A stretch of 64,000 nucleotides of DNA from DATMER01 sp031390755 (GTDB taxonomy: Bacteria; Acidobacteriota; Thermoanaerobaculia; Multivoradales; UBA5704). This document shows positions 33,551 through 42,577 of the stretch, one piece after another. How positions within the stretch are numbered: position 1 is the first letter of the stretch; each line of letters begins with the position of its first letter. The stretch covers positions 124,001-188,000 of the forward strand of contig JANMTS010000105.1 of assembly GCA_031390755.1 (NCBI GenBank), read 5' to 3'. The notes below the pieces were generated by a model that was not told where the DNA came from, searched no databases, and saw only the letters and a program-made list of their open reading frames with translations. The translations under genes and the position numbers were made by a program.

Positions 33551-35067
33551 GGCTCGCGCTCCTCTTCGGGACCGTGGAGATCACCCAGCCGGTCCGCCCA
33601 CCAGACCGAGCGCTCCCACTGCTTCGCCGTGTCGCGCAGCTCCCGCAGCCACGCGTAGAACGGCGCGCGGCTCAGCCGCTTGAGCGAGTAGTAGAGACGG
33701 TAGCCGTTCTGCATGGATTTCGTGTGGTGCTTGCGCCGCGAGTAGAGGACCGGCGGCGCCGGCCGCGGCGGCACCGGCTCGCCCGACCAGGGGAGGCTCG
33801 AGGTCCGCTCGCGGAAGCCGCCCGCCGGAGCCTTGAGGTGCAGCACCGGCTCGCCCGGAGCGTACAGCACCTCCGTGCCGGTGAGGCGCAGGCGGAGACC
33901 GAATTCGTAGTCCTCGCCGTAGCCGCCTTCGAGGTTCTCGTCGAAGCCGCCGGCCTTCTCCATGGCCCGCGCCGAGACCAGCGACGCGCCGCTGGCGAAG
34001 ACCGGCCAGACCCGAGGCAGGCCGCCGGCGGGCGACTCCCCAGGAAGATGCACCGCGGAGCTGACCGCCTCGACGCCGTAGGCCCGCGCCGTCCGCACCA
34101 GGTAGGAGATCAGGCCGGGGCGCAGCCGGACGTCGTCGTCCAGCAGCAGCACCCACTCGGAGCGAACCTCTAAGAGACCCGCGTTGCGCGCCCGGCAGGC
34201 TCCGGGCTCGGCCTGGGTGAGGAAGACCAGCTCGAACGGCCACTCGCCGGAAGGCTCGGCCGTTCCGCCCTGATCGATCACGATCACCCGCCGCGGCACC
34301 AGAGTCTCGCCCGCGAGGTCGTCGAGCACGTCCCGCAGCGGACCCGGCCGGCCGAGCGTGGGGATGAGGACGTCGACCGTCGCATCCCCTCTCTCTTCCT
34401 CTGGAACCGGATGCAGCGCAGCCAGCGCGGGGGCGTCCACGGTGCCCGGAGCGGACGCCATCCAGCCCCGGAACATCGCGAGGATCGGAATCCGGTCGTC
34501 GCACAGCAGCCGGGCCATGGCGTGAAAACCCACCCAGAGCCGGCCGTACCGGCGGCGGACGATCCTCGCGAGATCGGCCTCCGCGAGCGCCGGCTTCATC
34601 GACTCCCAGACCTCGGCCGGAACCGGCTCGCGGAGCAATGCCGGCTCCGAAGAGGGATCGAGACCGTGCTGGATGCCTCTCAGCCCTACATCGATAAGGA
34701 AGGCTTGGAGGTTCTTCGATTTCGGGTCCGGAGCCAGCGCGCGCAGGGCGGCCGCGTGGATCAGGCCCGCGGCCGGAGAGATCAGCGGCGTGCCGAAGCG
34801 GCGGTTGGCCGGACCGGGAAGGAGCCCGGGTGCGTCGAAGTCCACGAAGCCGAGCGACCGGGCCGGGACGTCGGTGCCCTGGAGACGGCCGACGTGGAGG
34901 ATCTCCAGACGGTGCTTGGCGAGACCGGGCCAGGACTCCGGATCGGCCAGGAACGGCTCCAGCCGGCGGTCGTACCAGGCGATCCACGAGTCCGGATGCG
35001 CCTCGGCGGCCCGGACGAGGCCGGCGGGCGTCGGGTCCACGACCCGGACGATCTGGTCGGTGCTCAT
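33547..35067 (-). CDS. GT2 glycosyltransferase with an extra N-terminal domain
   Basis: 506 residues from the ATG at 35067 (ATGA overlap with the upstream gene). The first about 230 residues form a separate domain with WIAWYDRRLEPFLADPESW, resembling the N-terminal parts of some polysaccharide GT2 proteins; its function is not clear. The GT-A domain begins at VDVLIPTLGRPGPLRDVL; VIVIDQGG, ARNAGLLEVRSEWVLLLDDD (metal-binding DxD) and GGFDENLEGGYGEDYEFGLR (ED motif) complete the site. The basic C-terminal tail (YSRRKHHTKSMQNGYRLYY) may be a membrane-surface helix. Confidence 0.87.
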   Translation of the reverse strand: MSTDQIVRVVDPTPAGLVRAAEAHPDSWIAWYDRRLEPFLADPESWPGLAKHRLEILHVGRLQGTDVPARSLGFVDFDAPGLLPGPANRRFGTPLISPAAGLIHAAALRALAPDPKSKNLQAFLIDVGLRGIQHGLDPSSEPALLREPVPAEVWESMKPALAEADLARIVRRRYGRLWVGFHAMARLLCDDRIPILAMFRGWMASAPGTVDAPALAALHPVPEEERGDATVDVLIPTLGRPGPLRDVLDDLAGETLVPRRVIVIDQGGTAEPSGEWPFELVFLTQAEPGACRARNAGLLEVRSEWVLLLDDDVRLRPGLISYLVRTARAYGVEAVSSAVHLPGESPAGGLPRVWPVFASGASLVSARAMEKAGGFDENLEGGYGEDYEFGLRLRLTGTEVLYAPGEPVLHLKAPAGGFRERTSSLPWSGEPVPPRPAPPVLYSRRKHHTKSMQNGYRLYYSLKRLSRAPFYAWLRELRDTAKQWERSVWWADRLGDLHGPEEEREP

Positions 35068-36080
35068 CGAGACTCCTCGGGGCGGTCCCACAGCAGGGTG
35101 ACGGCGCCCCAGAGCCGGCCGAGCGCCTCGGTCACGGCGGCGATCCTGGCGGTCCGCCCGGGTCCGCGGACTGTGTCGATCAGCCGGCAGCCGGCGAGCA
35201 GCAGGGTCGTCGCCCACCACCGTCCGCGGTCGGGCCAGGACGGCGACGGCCAGCGCAGGCGCCAGACCTTCCAGCCGTTGCGCACCGTCATCTCTCCGTA
35301 GCGGAAGCGGTTCGGCCGGCCCGCGGCCTCGTGGAGGTGGGCCAGCCGGGCGCGAGTGCAGAGCCAGAGCTCGCCCAAACGGCCCCCATCCCGAGAGACT
35401 CGCAGGCAGAAATCCAGATCCTCATAGAGGCCGTAGCCCGCAAACCAGGGCGAGAACCGCACCTTCTCCAGGAGATCGCGGCGCCACGTCGCGGCCCCGC
35501 CCATGAACAGCTCGACCGGATGGTCTTCGCCGTCCGGCGGGAAGAAGCCGACCGAGCGGACGTGGCCCATGGCCGGCATGCGGCCGGGTCCGGCGGGGCT
35601 GTCGAGGCCGAGCATCCGGCGCAGGCGCCAGCGGAAGTCCTCGCGCCGCTCCCACTCGCCGTGACGGAAGACGGAGAGTGAAGCGGGGCCGCCGGCCGCC
35701 CGTGGTGTCCTCGTCCAGGCCACTTCATTCGAGATGTAGCCGCCGACGCCGACCGCTCCGGGGTGGCGCTCGAAGCAGGCCAGCACCTCCGCGAAGTATC
35801 CGGGCTCGGGCACGGTGTCGTCGTCCAGGAAGGCCACATGCTCGCCGCGGGTCCGGGCGATCCCCCAGTTGCGCTGGCGGGTGAGGCCCCGCTCCTCCGG
35901 CGGCACGCGGCTGTAGTCGACGCCGGGAAAGCCGCGGACCACAGCCTCGGTCTCGCCATCCGCAGAGGCATCCACGATCAGCACCTCGTCCGGCCGGCGG
36001 GTCTGGGCCGCCACCGCCGCGAGCAGCCGCCGCACCGACTCGGGCCGGCGCAGCGTGCAGACGATCAGCGAGAGCGTCAC
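35064..36080 (-). CDS. GT2 family glycosyltransferase
   Basis: 338 residues from GTG 36080, which has GGAGAG about 6 bp upstream. GT-A fold: TLSLIVCTLRRPESVRRLL, VLIVDASADGETEAV, RQRNWGIARTRGEHVAFLDDD (the DxD motif), GGAATWRRDLLEKVRF and GYGLYEDLDFCLRV (the acceptor-side ED). The length is typical of rhamnosyl or related transferases, but the donor sugar cannot be read from the sequence. It overlaps the next gene by 4 bp. Confidence 0.9.
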   Translation of the reverse strand: MTLSLIVCTLRRPESVRRLLAAVAAQTRRPDEVLIVDASADGETEAVVRGFPGVDYSRVPPEERGLTRQRNWGIARTRGEHVAFLDDDTVPEPGYFAEVLACFERHPGAVGVGGYISNEVAWTRTPRAAGGPASLSVFRHGEWERREDFRWRLRRMLGLDSPAGPGRMPAMGHVRSVGFFPPDGEDHPVELFMGGAATWRRDLLEKVRFSPWFAGYGLYEDLDFCLRVSRDGGRLGELWLCTRARLAHLHEAAGRPNRFRYGEMTVRNGWKVWRLRWPSPSWPDRGRWWATTLLLAGCRLIDTVRGPGRTARIAAVTEALGRLWGAVTLLWDRPEESR

Positions 36081-36139
36081 CGTTCTCTCTCCGGCAGTCT
36101 CTCCAGAAACCGGCGCGCAAGGGACATGGGAGAGTCTCT

Positions 36140-37036
36140 TCAGGCCGGCCCGGAGGGTGAGTAAACCACCTCGGGTTCCAGAGCCTGCCAAGACCGCCAC
36201 TGGTCCGGCGAGAGGGCTCGGCGCTCCCGGTGGAGGAGAAGAGCATGACGGGCCAGCTCCTTCGCGACCCAGGCCAGATCCGCCAGCCTGCGGTCGCTCC
36301 CGCGGAGGCGCCTCATCTGGTCCCGGAAGGCGTAGGCCAGATGGCGCGCGAGCACCTGCCGGGGGTGGAACAGGCAGACGAGGAAAAGTCCGGCGCGGAG
36401 CTGGCGCCGATAGCGCCAGGCGCGCTCGCCTGCCGGACGGCCAGCAAGCTCCACCCGATGATGCACCAGGACCGATGGAAGAAAGTCAACCTCCCAACCG
36501 CGCCGTAGCAGCTCGAAGGAGGCGAAGCCTTCCTCGCCGTACATCTCGAACCAGGCCGGGTAGGGCGGCAGGGAGCGCCACGCCTCCAGGCGCCACACGT
36601 GGCCGCAACCCACGAAGGATCGCACCTGCCGCGGCTCCCCGGGTACGTCCGGAGCGTCGCTGATCGACTGGCCCCAGACGATGCGCAGCGCCGCCACGCC
36701 GCACCGCGGGTGGGACTCGAAGTGCTCCGCGATGCGCTCCAGAAAGCCGGGCGTCACGATCTCCGCATCGTCGTCCAGACTGATGGCCAGCTCCCCGCGG
36801 GCGGCGGCCAGGAGCTCATTGCGCGCCGGGATGTAGCCTGTCCGGGTGGCATGCCGCAGCAGGCGTACCGAGGGAAAGGCCGCGGCGACGGCCTCGGCCG
36901 AGCCGTCCTCCGAGGCATCGTCCAGAACCAGCACCTCGTTGCCTGGCAGGATCGCCGACGCCATGACCGCCAGCGTCCGCAGCAGCTCCGCCCGGCGGTT
37001 GCGCGTGGTCAGGAGAAGGGAGAAGCGCGGTGCCAC
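36140..37036 (-). CDS. GT2 family glycosyltransferase
   Basis: 298 residues from GTG 37036, with GGAG about 10 bp upstream. APRFSLLLTTRNRRAELL starts the GT-A fold, VLVLDDASEDGSAEAVAAAF and ARNELLAAARGELAISLDDD follow (DxD), and FVGCGHVWRLEAW and MYGEEGFASFELLRRGW make up the C-terminal half of the site. The remaining about 80 residues are basic and helical. It lies 5 bp downstream of a methyltransferase gene and about 60 bp upstream of the next GT2 gene. Confidence 0.88.
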   Translation of the reverse strand: MAPRFSLLLTTRNRRAELLRTLAVMASAILPGNEVLVLDDASEDGSAEAVAAAFPSVRLLRHATRTGYIPARNELLAAARGELAISLDDDAEIVTPGFLERIAEHFESHPRCGVAALRIVWGQSISDAPDVPGEPRQVRSFVGCGHVWRLEAWRSLPPYPAWFEMYGEEGFASFELLRRGWEVDFLPSVLVHHRVELAGRPAGERAWRYRRQLRAGLFLVCLFHPRQVLARHLAYAFRDQMRRLRGSDRRLADLAWVAKELARHALLLHRERRALSPDQWRSWQALEPEVVYSPSGPA

Positions 37037-37041
37037 CGCTC

Positions 37042-37821
37042 TCAGCTCCTGCGGCCCAGGCGCCGGGCCAGGGCATGGACGGCAACACGCGGCATCTGGG
37101 AGAGAAGTGTCCGCAGGGACATGCGCTCCGGTTCCGACCGGTCGCGGAGCGCCTCCACCTTGATCAGGTAGTGGCGCGGGTGAACCAGGCGGGGAAGCAT
37201 CGGCGGGGTCGACAGGGCGGCCTCCCGGAGGCGCGGCAGCTCGGACAGCCGCTTGTCCTGCACGAAGATCATCGTGTTCTGGGCGTACCACCAGACCACC
37301 TCCGGATCGTCCCAGAGCTCGCGCCGCAGGATGTCCACCGGCCGGAAGCCGAAGCGGGTGAACCGCTCCGCCCAGTAGTCCGGCCACTGTTCGTTGATGT
37401 GCCCCACACCACCCTGACCGGGTATGGCGGCGGAGAAGAGAACCACCGGCGCCAGCCGGGTCAGAGTCTCGACGAGACCCTCTGCCCGTTCGGCAGGCAG
37501 GTGCTCGGCGACCTCCAGGCAGACGGCGAGGTCGAACGTCCCATCGAGCTCCAAGGGCTGCCGCAGGTCGCAAAAGCGAAACCGCTCCCGCGGGATGTGG
37601 AGACCGGCAGGGTCGACCCAATCGCCGTCCACACCCAGCACCTCGGCGACCCCGTGCTCCAGGAAAATGCTCAGCCAGCTCCCTCGGCCGCAACCCACGT
37701 CCACGACCCGCCCGGGTTGCACAAGCTCGAGCACGCGCGGCACTACGTGCCTTGCGGAGCGGAGCGACGTGGTGTCGAGAGCCCGGTAGTAGTCCCGGTC
37801 GTAGCCTGCGGTCGCCTTCAT
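37042..37821 (-). CDS. Class I SAM-dependent methyltransferase
   Basis: 259 residues. Motif I VVDVGCGRGSWLSIFLEHG is intact, followed by VLGVDGDWVDPAGLHI, FDLAVCLEVAEHLPAERAEG and LAPVVLFSAAIPGQGGVGHINEQW. HINEQWPDYWAERF is a hallmark of FkbM-neighbouring methyltransferases in polysaccharide loci. The ATG overlaps the stop of the upstream gene (ATGA). A glycan methyltransferase is likely; the target is unknown. Confidence 0.87.
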   Translation of the reverse strand: MKATAGYDRDYYRALDTTSLRSARHVVPRVLELVQPGRVVDVGCGRGSWLSIFLEHGVAEVLGVDGDWVDPAGLHIPRERFRFCDLRQPLELDGTFDLAVCLEVAEHLPAERAEGLVETLTRLAPVVLFSAAIPGQGGVGHINEQWPDYWAERFTRFGFRPVDILRRELWDDPEVVWWYAQNTMIFVQDKRLSELPRLREAALSTPPMLPRLVHPRHYLIKVEALRDRSEPERMSLRTLLSQMPRVAVHALARRLGRRS

Positions 37822-38861
37822 CGCGGCCGGATCCCCCGAAGCTCCTTGTAGGCCCGCCGCACGGTGCGATGGAGCCAGACGTACGGACGGCGGTGCATCG
37901 GAGGCCTCGCCGGCTCGATGTCGAACGCCTGCGGCGGCGTAGACGGGCAGGAATCAAAGTAGAGCTGGAGGTCGCGCTCGACGGCCTCGAACCGGCGGGC
38001 GAACAGCTCCTCCCCGTAATAGTGCCGAAGCCGCTCCTCATCCGGGTTGCCGCCGCCGTGCTCCCGCGCCGAGCGCTCGATCTGCAGCAGGTCGTACTCC
38101 AGGGAGTGGACGCCGATCTTGCGGCAGTTGTAGGGCGCTTCCAGGTAGTCGGAGAGCCCGCCGTAGGCGTTGGCGACAGGAGTGGCACCGCAGACGATAG
38201 CCTCCAGCGGCTGCATGCCGAACCCCTCGTGGATCCACAGGCTCTGGATCTGCCGGTGAACCCAGTAGATGTACGTGCGGCTCCGGTTGAGCAGCGCCAG
38301 GAACTCTTCCTGCGGCACCCAGTCCCGGAGCACCCTCGTAGCCAGGCGCCGCTCCAGGGCAGGGATCAGCTCGTTGCGGACGTAGGGCGTGGTCTTGCGC
38401 ACATGGATCAGCACGTCGAGATCGCGCGGACCGTGGTGGTTGACCGCAGCCGGGTGCAACGCAGGCGGGAGGTAGTGGATGAGTCGCCAGGGATCCTTGA
38501 GCGCATAGTGCGCGGCGATGAAGCGGCTGAGCGCTACGATGGGCCAGCGCGGCGGTGTGATCTGACCGAAATGCCTGCCATAGTCCTCGTTCATGGCGTA
38601 GAGCACGACGCGGGGGCAGGCCGCCAGCCGCTCGGCCAGCTCGCGCACGTGGGACGACCAGTAGACCCAGACGATCCCTGCCGCCAACTCGGACCTCGGC
38701 ACGTCGTCCAGGAAGCGGTGACCGGCCTCCCGGTGCCGGTAGGTCAACAGCTCCACCTCCCGCGTCCCTCCGGCGAGATCGCACGCACGGTTGAAGATCT
38801 GCCAGCCGCCACAGATGTAGAAGCGGTCTTCCATGGACGGCTGCAGAAACCAGTGCTTCAT
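37818..38861 (-). CDS. Divergent GT-B glycosyltransferase-like protein
   Basis: 347 residues. The N-terminal half has no strong signature (GIVWVYWSSHVRELAERL, RVVLYAMNEDYG). The C-terminal half has the expected donor-site organisation: DLDVLIHVRKTTPYVRNEL, VPQEEFLALLNRSRTYIYW, and HEGFGMQPLEAIVCGATPVA, with the two glutamates of a GT4/GT1-type E-x7-E motif. Context within the glycosyltransferase series supports a glycan role. It is less certain than its neighbours. Confidence 0.65.
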   Translation of the reverse strand: MKHWFLQPSMEDRFYICGGWQIFNRACDLAGGTREVELLTYRHREAGHRFLDDVPRSELAAGIVWVYWSSHVRELAERLAACPRVVLYAMNEDYGRHFGQITPPRWPIVALSRFIAAHYALKDPWRLIHYLPPALHPAAVNHHGPRDLDVLIHVRKTTPYVRNELIPALERRLATRVLRDWVPQEEFLALLNRSRTYIYWVHRQIQSLWIHEGFGMQPLEAIVCGATPVANAYGGLSDYLEAPYNCRKIGVHSLEYDLLQIERSAREHGGGNPDEERLRHYYGEELFARRFEAVERDLQLYFDSCPSTPPQAFDIEPARPPMHRRPYVWLHRTVRRAYKELRGIRPR

Positions 38862-39262
38862 CTAGCTCCCTCTCGGCGAGCCGCAGAGGCCGCGCCAGGA
38901 TCCCATGATAGCAAGGCGGCGCCCGGGGCCAGGGCCGGCACGATCTCCAGGAAGAGGACGTTCACGTCGCTGCCGGTGCCGCCGCGGTGGCTGGAGTCGA
39001 TGAACAGCACGGCGTCCGCCGCGGCGTCGGTGAATCCGAAGAACGGATTTCTGGGGTCGTAGCCTGGGATCGCCGCGACGGAGCGGCCGTGATCTCGGAG
39101 CGGACCCGCGAGGATGCGGTCCACCTCCGCCGCGTTCCAGTCCAGGCCCGGACAGTCCGACCGGGCGGGTCCAGGCACCGGCCGCGGCATCACGACGGTG
39201 TCGGAGATCCGGCTGACCTGGAGACCCAGGCCGGCCAGGGCGCGCTTCGCGAGGCGCCTCAC
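38858..39262 (-). pseudogene. Methyltransferase (Methyltransf_24-like) with its SAM core deleted
   Basis: 134 residues from GTG 39262, which overlaps the upstream stop as GTGA. The N-terminus (RRLAKRALAGLGLQVSRI) and LDWNAAEVDRILAG ... DPRNPFFGF match the start of a methyltransferase family. The end DAVLFIDSSHRGGTGSDVNV and FLEIVPALAPG matches its C-terminal third. The two parts join directly at about residue 85, so the glycine-rich SAM-binding segment (roughly 100 residues in relatives) is absent. The frame is open but the product should be inactive, so it is called a remnant. Expression may still be coupled to the neighbours. Confidence 0.65.
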
Positions 39263-40392
39263 CCCCGCGCTCCCAGGCTCCGGTACCAGTCCAGCGAACG
39301 CTCCGCGGAGAGTCCGGCGTCGAACTCGGCCTCGACCCGCGCCCGCGCCGAAGCGCCGAGAACCGCGGCCCGCTCCGGATCGGCGAGCAGCCCGAGGACC
39401 GCGTCGGCGAGCGCCGCGGTGTCGCCCGGCGGCACCAGGATGCCGTCGACTCCCGAGCGCACCACCTCGCGCGCCCATCCCAGGTCATAACCGACCAGCG
39501 GCCTGGCGCAGGCCATGGCCTCCAACCAGGCGAGAGGCTGGGCTTCGGCGTAGGACGGGAACACGCACACCGCGGCACGGCGAATGCGCTCCTGGACCTC
39601 TTCATAGGGCACCAGCCCGAGAAGATCGGTCCGCGCCCGGGCCGCGGTGGAGAGCGAAGCCTCCAGCAGGCTCCAGGTGGAGGCCGAGCCGGTGCGGCGG
39701 TCGGCACTGTCGCGTCCGGCCAGAGCCAAGCGGGCGCGGGGCTCGCGGCGGACGACCCGGGAGAACGCCGGTCCCAGGTCGAGCACGCCCTTCTTGCGGA
39801 CGAGCGTCCCCAGATAGAGCACCGTGCCGGGCTCCAGCTCCTCGGAAAGGCCGGGGCGGAAGCGGGAGAGATCGACGCCGTTCGGGATCACCCGGAAGCG
39901 GTCCGTGAGGCCGAACAGCTCGCGGGTGAGGCCGGCCGTGAAGCGGCTCACCGAGGCCAGCCCGGTCGCCCCTTCCAGCGCCATGCGCTCGGCCAGCATC
40001 ACGCTGGAGCGAACCTGCTCACCCAGGATTTCGGCGAAATATGTCGCGCTGCCGTGGCAGCGGACGCCGATCGGGCACGGCAGGCGGAGCCCGGCGGACG
40101 GCCCGCACCAGTCCGGAGCTTCGACCACGTCGAGCCCCTCCGCCTCGATCAGCCGCATCAGCTCACGCCGGGCCGAGCCGCGGTTGAGGAGCCACCCCAG
40201 ACTCGGCAGCCGCGTCGCGCCCAGGAAGCGAACCCGCACCCCGCCATCCTCGAACCGGGCCTCGGGCCCCCACCCCACCACCGTCACCCGGTGCCCCCGC
40301 CCCACCAGGGCCCGGGCCAGGTTGCGCACACTCGTCCCGATGCCCCCGGACGGAAGCGGCGGGTACTCGTTGGAGAGGAAGCCGATATTCAC
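39259..40392 (-). CDS. GT4 family glycosyltransferase
   Basis: 377 residues from GTG 40392 (NIGFLSNEYPPLPSGGIG follows directly); an upstream ATG at 40410 adds six residues. Features: GRGHRVTVVGWGPEARF, VVEAPDWCGPSAGLRL, RCHGSATYFAEILGEQ, VIPNGVDLSRFRPG at the hinge, VLYLGTLVRKKGVLDL, and PSYAEAQPLAWLEAMACARP with the E-x7-E donor motif. It is the first gene of this part of the minus-strand train; its upstream boundary is the Uma2 remnant. Confidence 0.9.
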   Translation of the reverse strand: MNIGFLSNEYPPLPSGGIGTSVRNLARALVGRGHRVTVVGWGPEARFEDGGVRVRFLGATRLPSLGWLLNRGSARRELMRLIEAEGLDVVEAPDWCGPSAGLRLPCPIGVRCHGSATYFAEILGEQVRSSVMLAERMALEGATGLASVSRFTAGLTRELFGLTDRFRVIPNGVDLSRFRPGLSEELEPGTVLYLGTLVRKKGVLDLGPAFSRVVRREPRARLALAGRDSADRRTGSASTWSLLEASLSTAARARTDLLGLVPYEEVQERIRRAAVCVFPSYAEAQPLAWLEAMACARPLVGYDLGWAREVVRSGVDGILVPPGDTAALADAVLGLLADPERAAVLGASARARVEAEFDAGLSAERSLDWYRSLGARG

Positions 40393-40442
40393 GTGCTCGC
40401 ATGATAGCAAGGCGGGGGGTTGGGGGACTGGAGGGGAGGACG

Positions 40443-40592
40443 ATGCCGAATCAGCCGTCGATGCGAAGGATTCTCAGCTGCGGAGTCCGTGAGTACTGGA
40501 TCGTCGATCCGACCGACGTCCTCACGACCCCGCTGCTGCCGGGGCTCGAGATTTCGCTCGCCGACCTGTTCCGGACCCCTCTGAGCCGGTAG
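40443..40592 (+). pseudogene. Uma2 (DUF820) family endonuclease fragment
   Basis: A 49-codon plus-strand frame. It contains CGVREYWIVDP and then TDVLTTPLLPGLEISLADLF. Both are hallmarks of the C-terminus of Uma2 proteins, where about 30 further residues normally separate them. The N-terminal nuclease domain is absent. The opposite-strand membrane-protein gene reads through this remnant and ends within it at 40451, so its last about 40 residues are antisense to the fragment. Confidence 0.65.
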
Positions 40593-42529
40593 ACCCGGGC
40601 CTCCCCGGCGGTGTGGACCAGGTCCACCCGTCTCCCGAGAAACTCCCGCTCCCAGGGCCGGAGCTTGCCGCCTTTTCCCTGAACGGCCTTGGTATGGACC
40701 ACCAGGTGGGTGATCCGGAGGTCTTCCAGGAGGTCGAGGCCGGCTGCGTCAGGCAGGAAGCGCATGGCCTCCGTGATCCGCTGATGGCTGGCGGGACGGT
40801 AGCCGCTGTAGCCGTTGGCGATCGGCTTCCAGTGGAGGGTGGAGTAGTACATGTAGTTGATTTCAGTGTTGTTGGGCCGGATGGGCAGCTCGATCAGGGC
40901 CTTCACGTCGGGCTGCGCCTTGAGCCAGCCGTAGACGGGCGGAAAGTTTTCCTCCCGTTCCAGCAGCGCCCAGCGCACGGGGCGGGGCGCCAGCTCCGCG
41001 GCGAGGAGCAGACTTGCGAAGGCCGCCAGGGCGGCTCGGGCGGCGGGTCCGCGCACGCGCTTGAGCAGCAGGTCGAGCCCCCGCGCGGCGAACAGGACGG
41101 CGGCCAGCGCGACGAAGACGTAGAAGCGGGCCGGGACCCGCATGCCGTCCAGGCCTGGGAGGATGCGCATGGCCGGCACGTAGACGATCGGGTGGGCCAG
41201 GACGAAGCAGGCGAGGGCCGAGAGCGTGAGCCCGCGCAGCCAGGGGTCCATCTCACTCCATTGCAGCACGGGACCGCGGCCCCAGCGCCTCCGCAGCCAG
41301 GCCCAGACGCCGAGCGCGGCGGCTCCCAGTCCGAAGAGGCCGGCCCAGGCGGGGATCGCCCAGTCCGGAACCTTCTCCTTGCCCTCTCCGAACAGGGTCA
41401 CGGCGTCTCCGGCGATCCAGGCCGCGGCCGCCGCGGCGAGCAGCAGGAGAAGCACGGCTCGCCGGCCCGGGCTCAAGGGAGGAGCGCCCGGCGGCCGGTG
41501 TTTCCGCCAGGCCGCCCAGAGCCCTGCCGCGGCAAGGACGGTGGGAAGGATGCCGATCGACAACGCGTTTTCCGAGCGAAAGAACGGCTTGGCGGATGGG
41601 CCGAGCTCGCGCTTCACGAACGACTTCGCGACCGGTCCGAACCAGAGAGCGTTCCGGGCCGGGCTCAGCCAGCTCAGCGTAGTCGCTCCATACAGGCCGA
41701 CCTCGTCCGCGGATCGGGCGAGATGCAGCTCCCGGCCGATCCGGACGTAGGGAAGGAAGACCACGGCGAGCGCCATCGCGGCGATCAGGCCCGTGGGGAT
41801 CAGCACCCGGAGCGAGCGGGCGTTTACCAGGGACAGGCGCAGGGACCGGCCGTGGATCACCGCCCGGTTGATCAGCATCACCAGCATGGGGATGTGGATC
41901 ATGTAGGCGAGATACGAGCCGCCGCTCACGTTGAGCAGATAGAACACCAGGAAGAGCGCCGCCCGCCGCCAGGTGCGCTCGGCCAGCAGCCGATCCCAGA
42001 ACCAGAGGGTCAAAGGGATCCACTGCGCGAGCAGGAGCTGAAGGTGGTTGAGCTGGCCGATCCGGAAGGGCGAGAAGGCGTACATGGCGCCGGCAAGCAC
42101 CGCCGCGGTCCAGGAGGCGCCGCTCCTGCGGACCACCCAGCAGATCGCCAGCCCGGTGAGTACGAACGAGGTGAAGAAGAGCGCGTTGTAGCCGGCGATC
42201 GCGTTCGGCACGTGGGGGACAACCGTTTCGAAAAGCACGAGCTGCAGGGCCGGCCCGAGGAGATGATCCGAGAGCGCGAGCGTACCCGGAGTGGGCCAGT
42301 AGATGTTCGCGTTCCAGAGATTGGCGAGGCCGGGGAGGCCGAGCCGGATCTGGTGGGCGCTCCACTTGAGCACCCAGAGGTTGAACAGCGAGTCGCCGGT
42401 ACCGGGAGCGATGCGGTCCTGCCAGACCTGGAGGATCGGATGGAGATAGACCAGGCCGAGGACCGTGTAGAAGACGGCCGCCAACGCCAGCGGGAACCGG
42501 CGGTCCGGGGGCACCTCTTGGCTCGCCAT
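40451..42529 (-). CDS. Large integral membrane protein, GT-C-like
   Basis: 692 residues from the ATG at 42529; an ATG at 42592 is a longer alternative that would overlap the divergent gene. About 12 membrane helices are separated by a first periplasmic loop with TGDSLFNLWVLKWSAHQ and NIYWPTPGTLALSDHLLGP, resembling GT-C glycosyltransferase/YfhO-type proteins. The hydrophilic C-terminal domain (from about 560) has ALIELPIRPNNTEINYMYYS and HWKPIANGYSGYRP. The tail after YRLRGVRN is encoded antisense to the Uma2 fragment and is not expected in relatives. Probably a lipid-linked sugar transferase; the substrate is unknown. Confidence 0.75.
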   Translation of the reverse strand: MASQEVPPDRRFPLALAAVFYTVLGLVYLHPILQVWQDRIAPGTGDSLFNLWVLKWSAHQIRLGLPGLANLWNANIYWPTPGTLALSDHLLGPALQLVLFETVVPHVPNAIAGYNALFFTSFVLTGLAICWVVRRSGASWTAAVLAGAMYAFSPFRIGQLNHLQLLLAQWIPLTLWFWDRLLAERTWRRAALFLVFYLLNVSGGSYLAYMIHIPMLVMLINRAVIHGRSLRLSLVNARSLRVLIPTGLIAAMALAVVFLPYVRIGRELHLARSADEVGLYGATTLSWLSPARNALWFGPVAKSFVKRELGPSAKPFFRSENALSIGILPTVLAAAGLWAAWRKHRPPGAPPLSPGRRAVLLLLLAAAAAAWIAGDAVTLFGEGKEKVPDWAIPAWAGLFGLGAAALGVWAWLRRRWGRGPVLQWSEMDPWLRGLTLSALACFVLAHPIVYVPAMRILPGLDGMRVPARFYVFVALAAVLFAARGLDLLLKRVRGPAARAALAAFASLLLAAELAPRPVRWALLEREENFPPVYGWLKAQPDVKALIELPIRPNNTEINYMYYSTLHWKPIANGYSGYRPASHQRITEAMRFLPDAAGLDLLEDLRITHLVVHTKAVQGKGGKLRPWEREFLGRRVDLVHTAGEARVYRLRGVRNRSASEISSPGSSGVVRTSVGSTIQYSRTPQLRILRIDG

Positions 42530-42577
42530 GAAGGCGCAGAGTATCCTTCCGGGCACGCTTCGGCTACTCCTCCCGCC

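Noticed and set aside
40613..42577. Upstream extension of the plus-strand membrane-protein frame
   Set aside because: The frame is open for a long way before the ATG at 42578, but it is antisense to the other membrane-protein gene and has no membrane helices or motifs.
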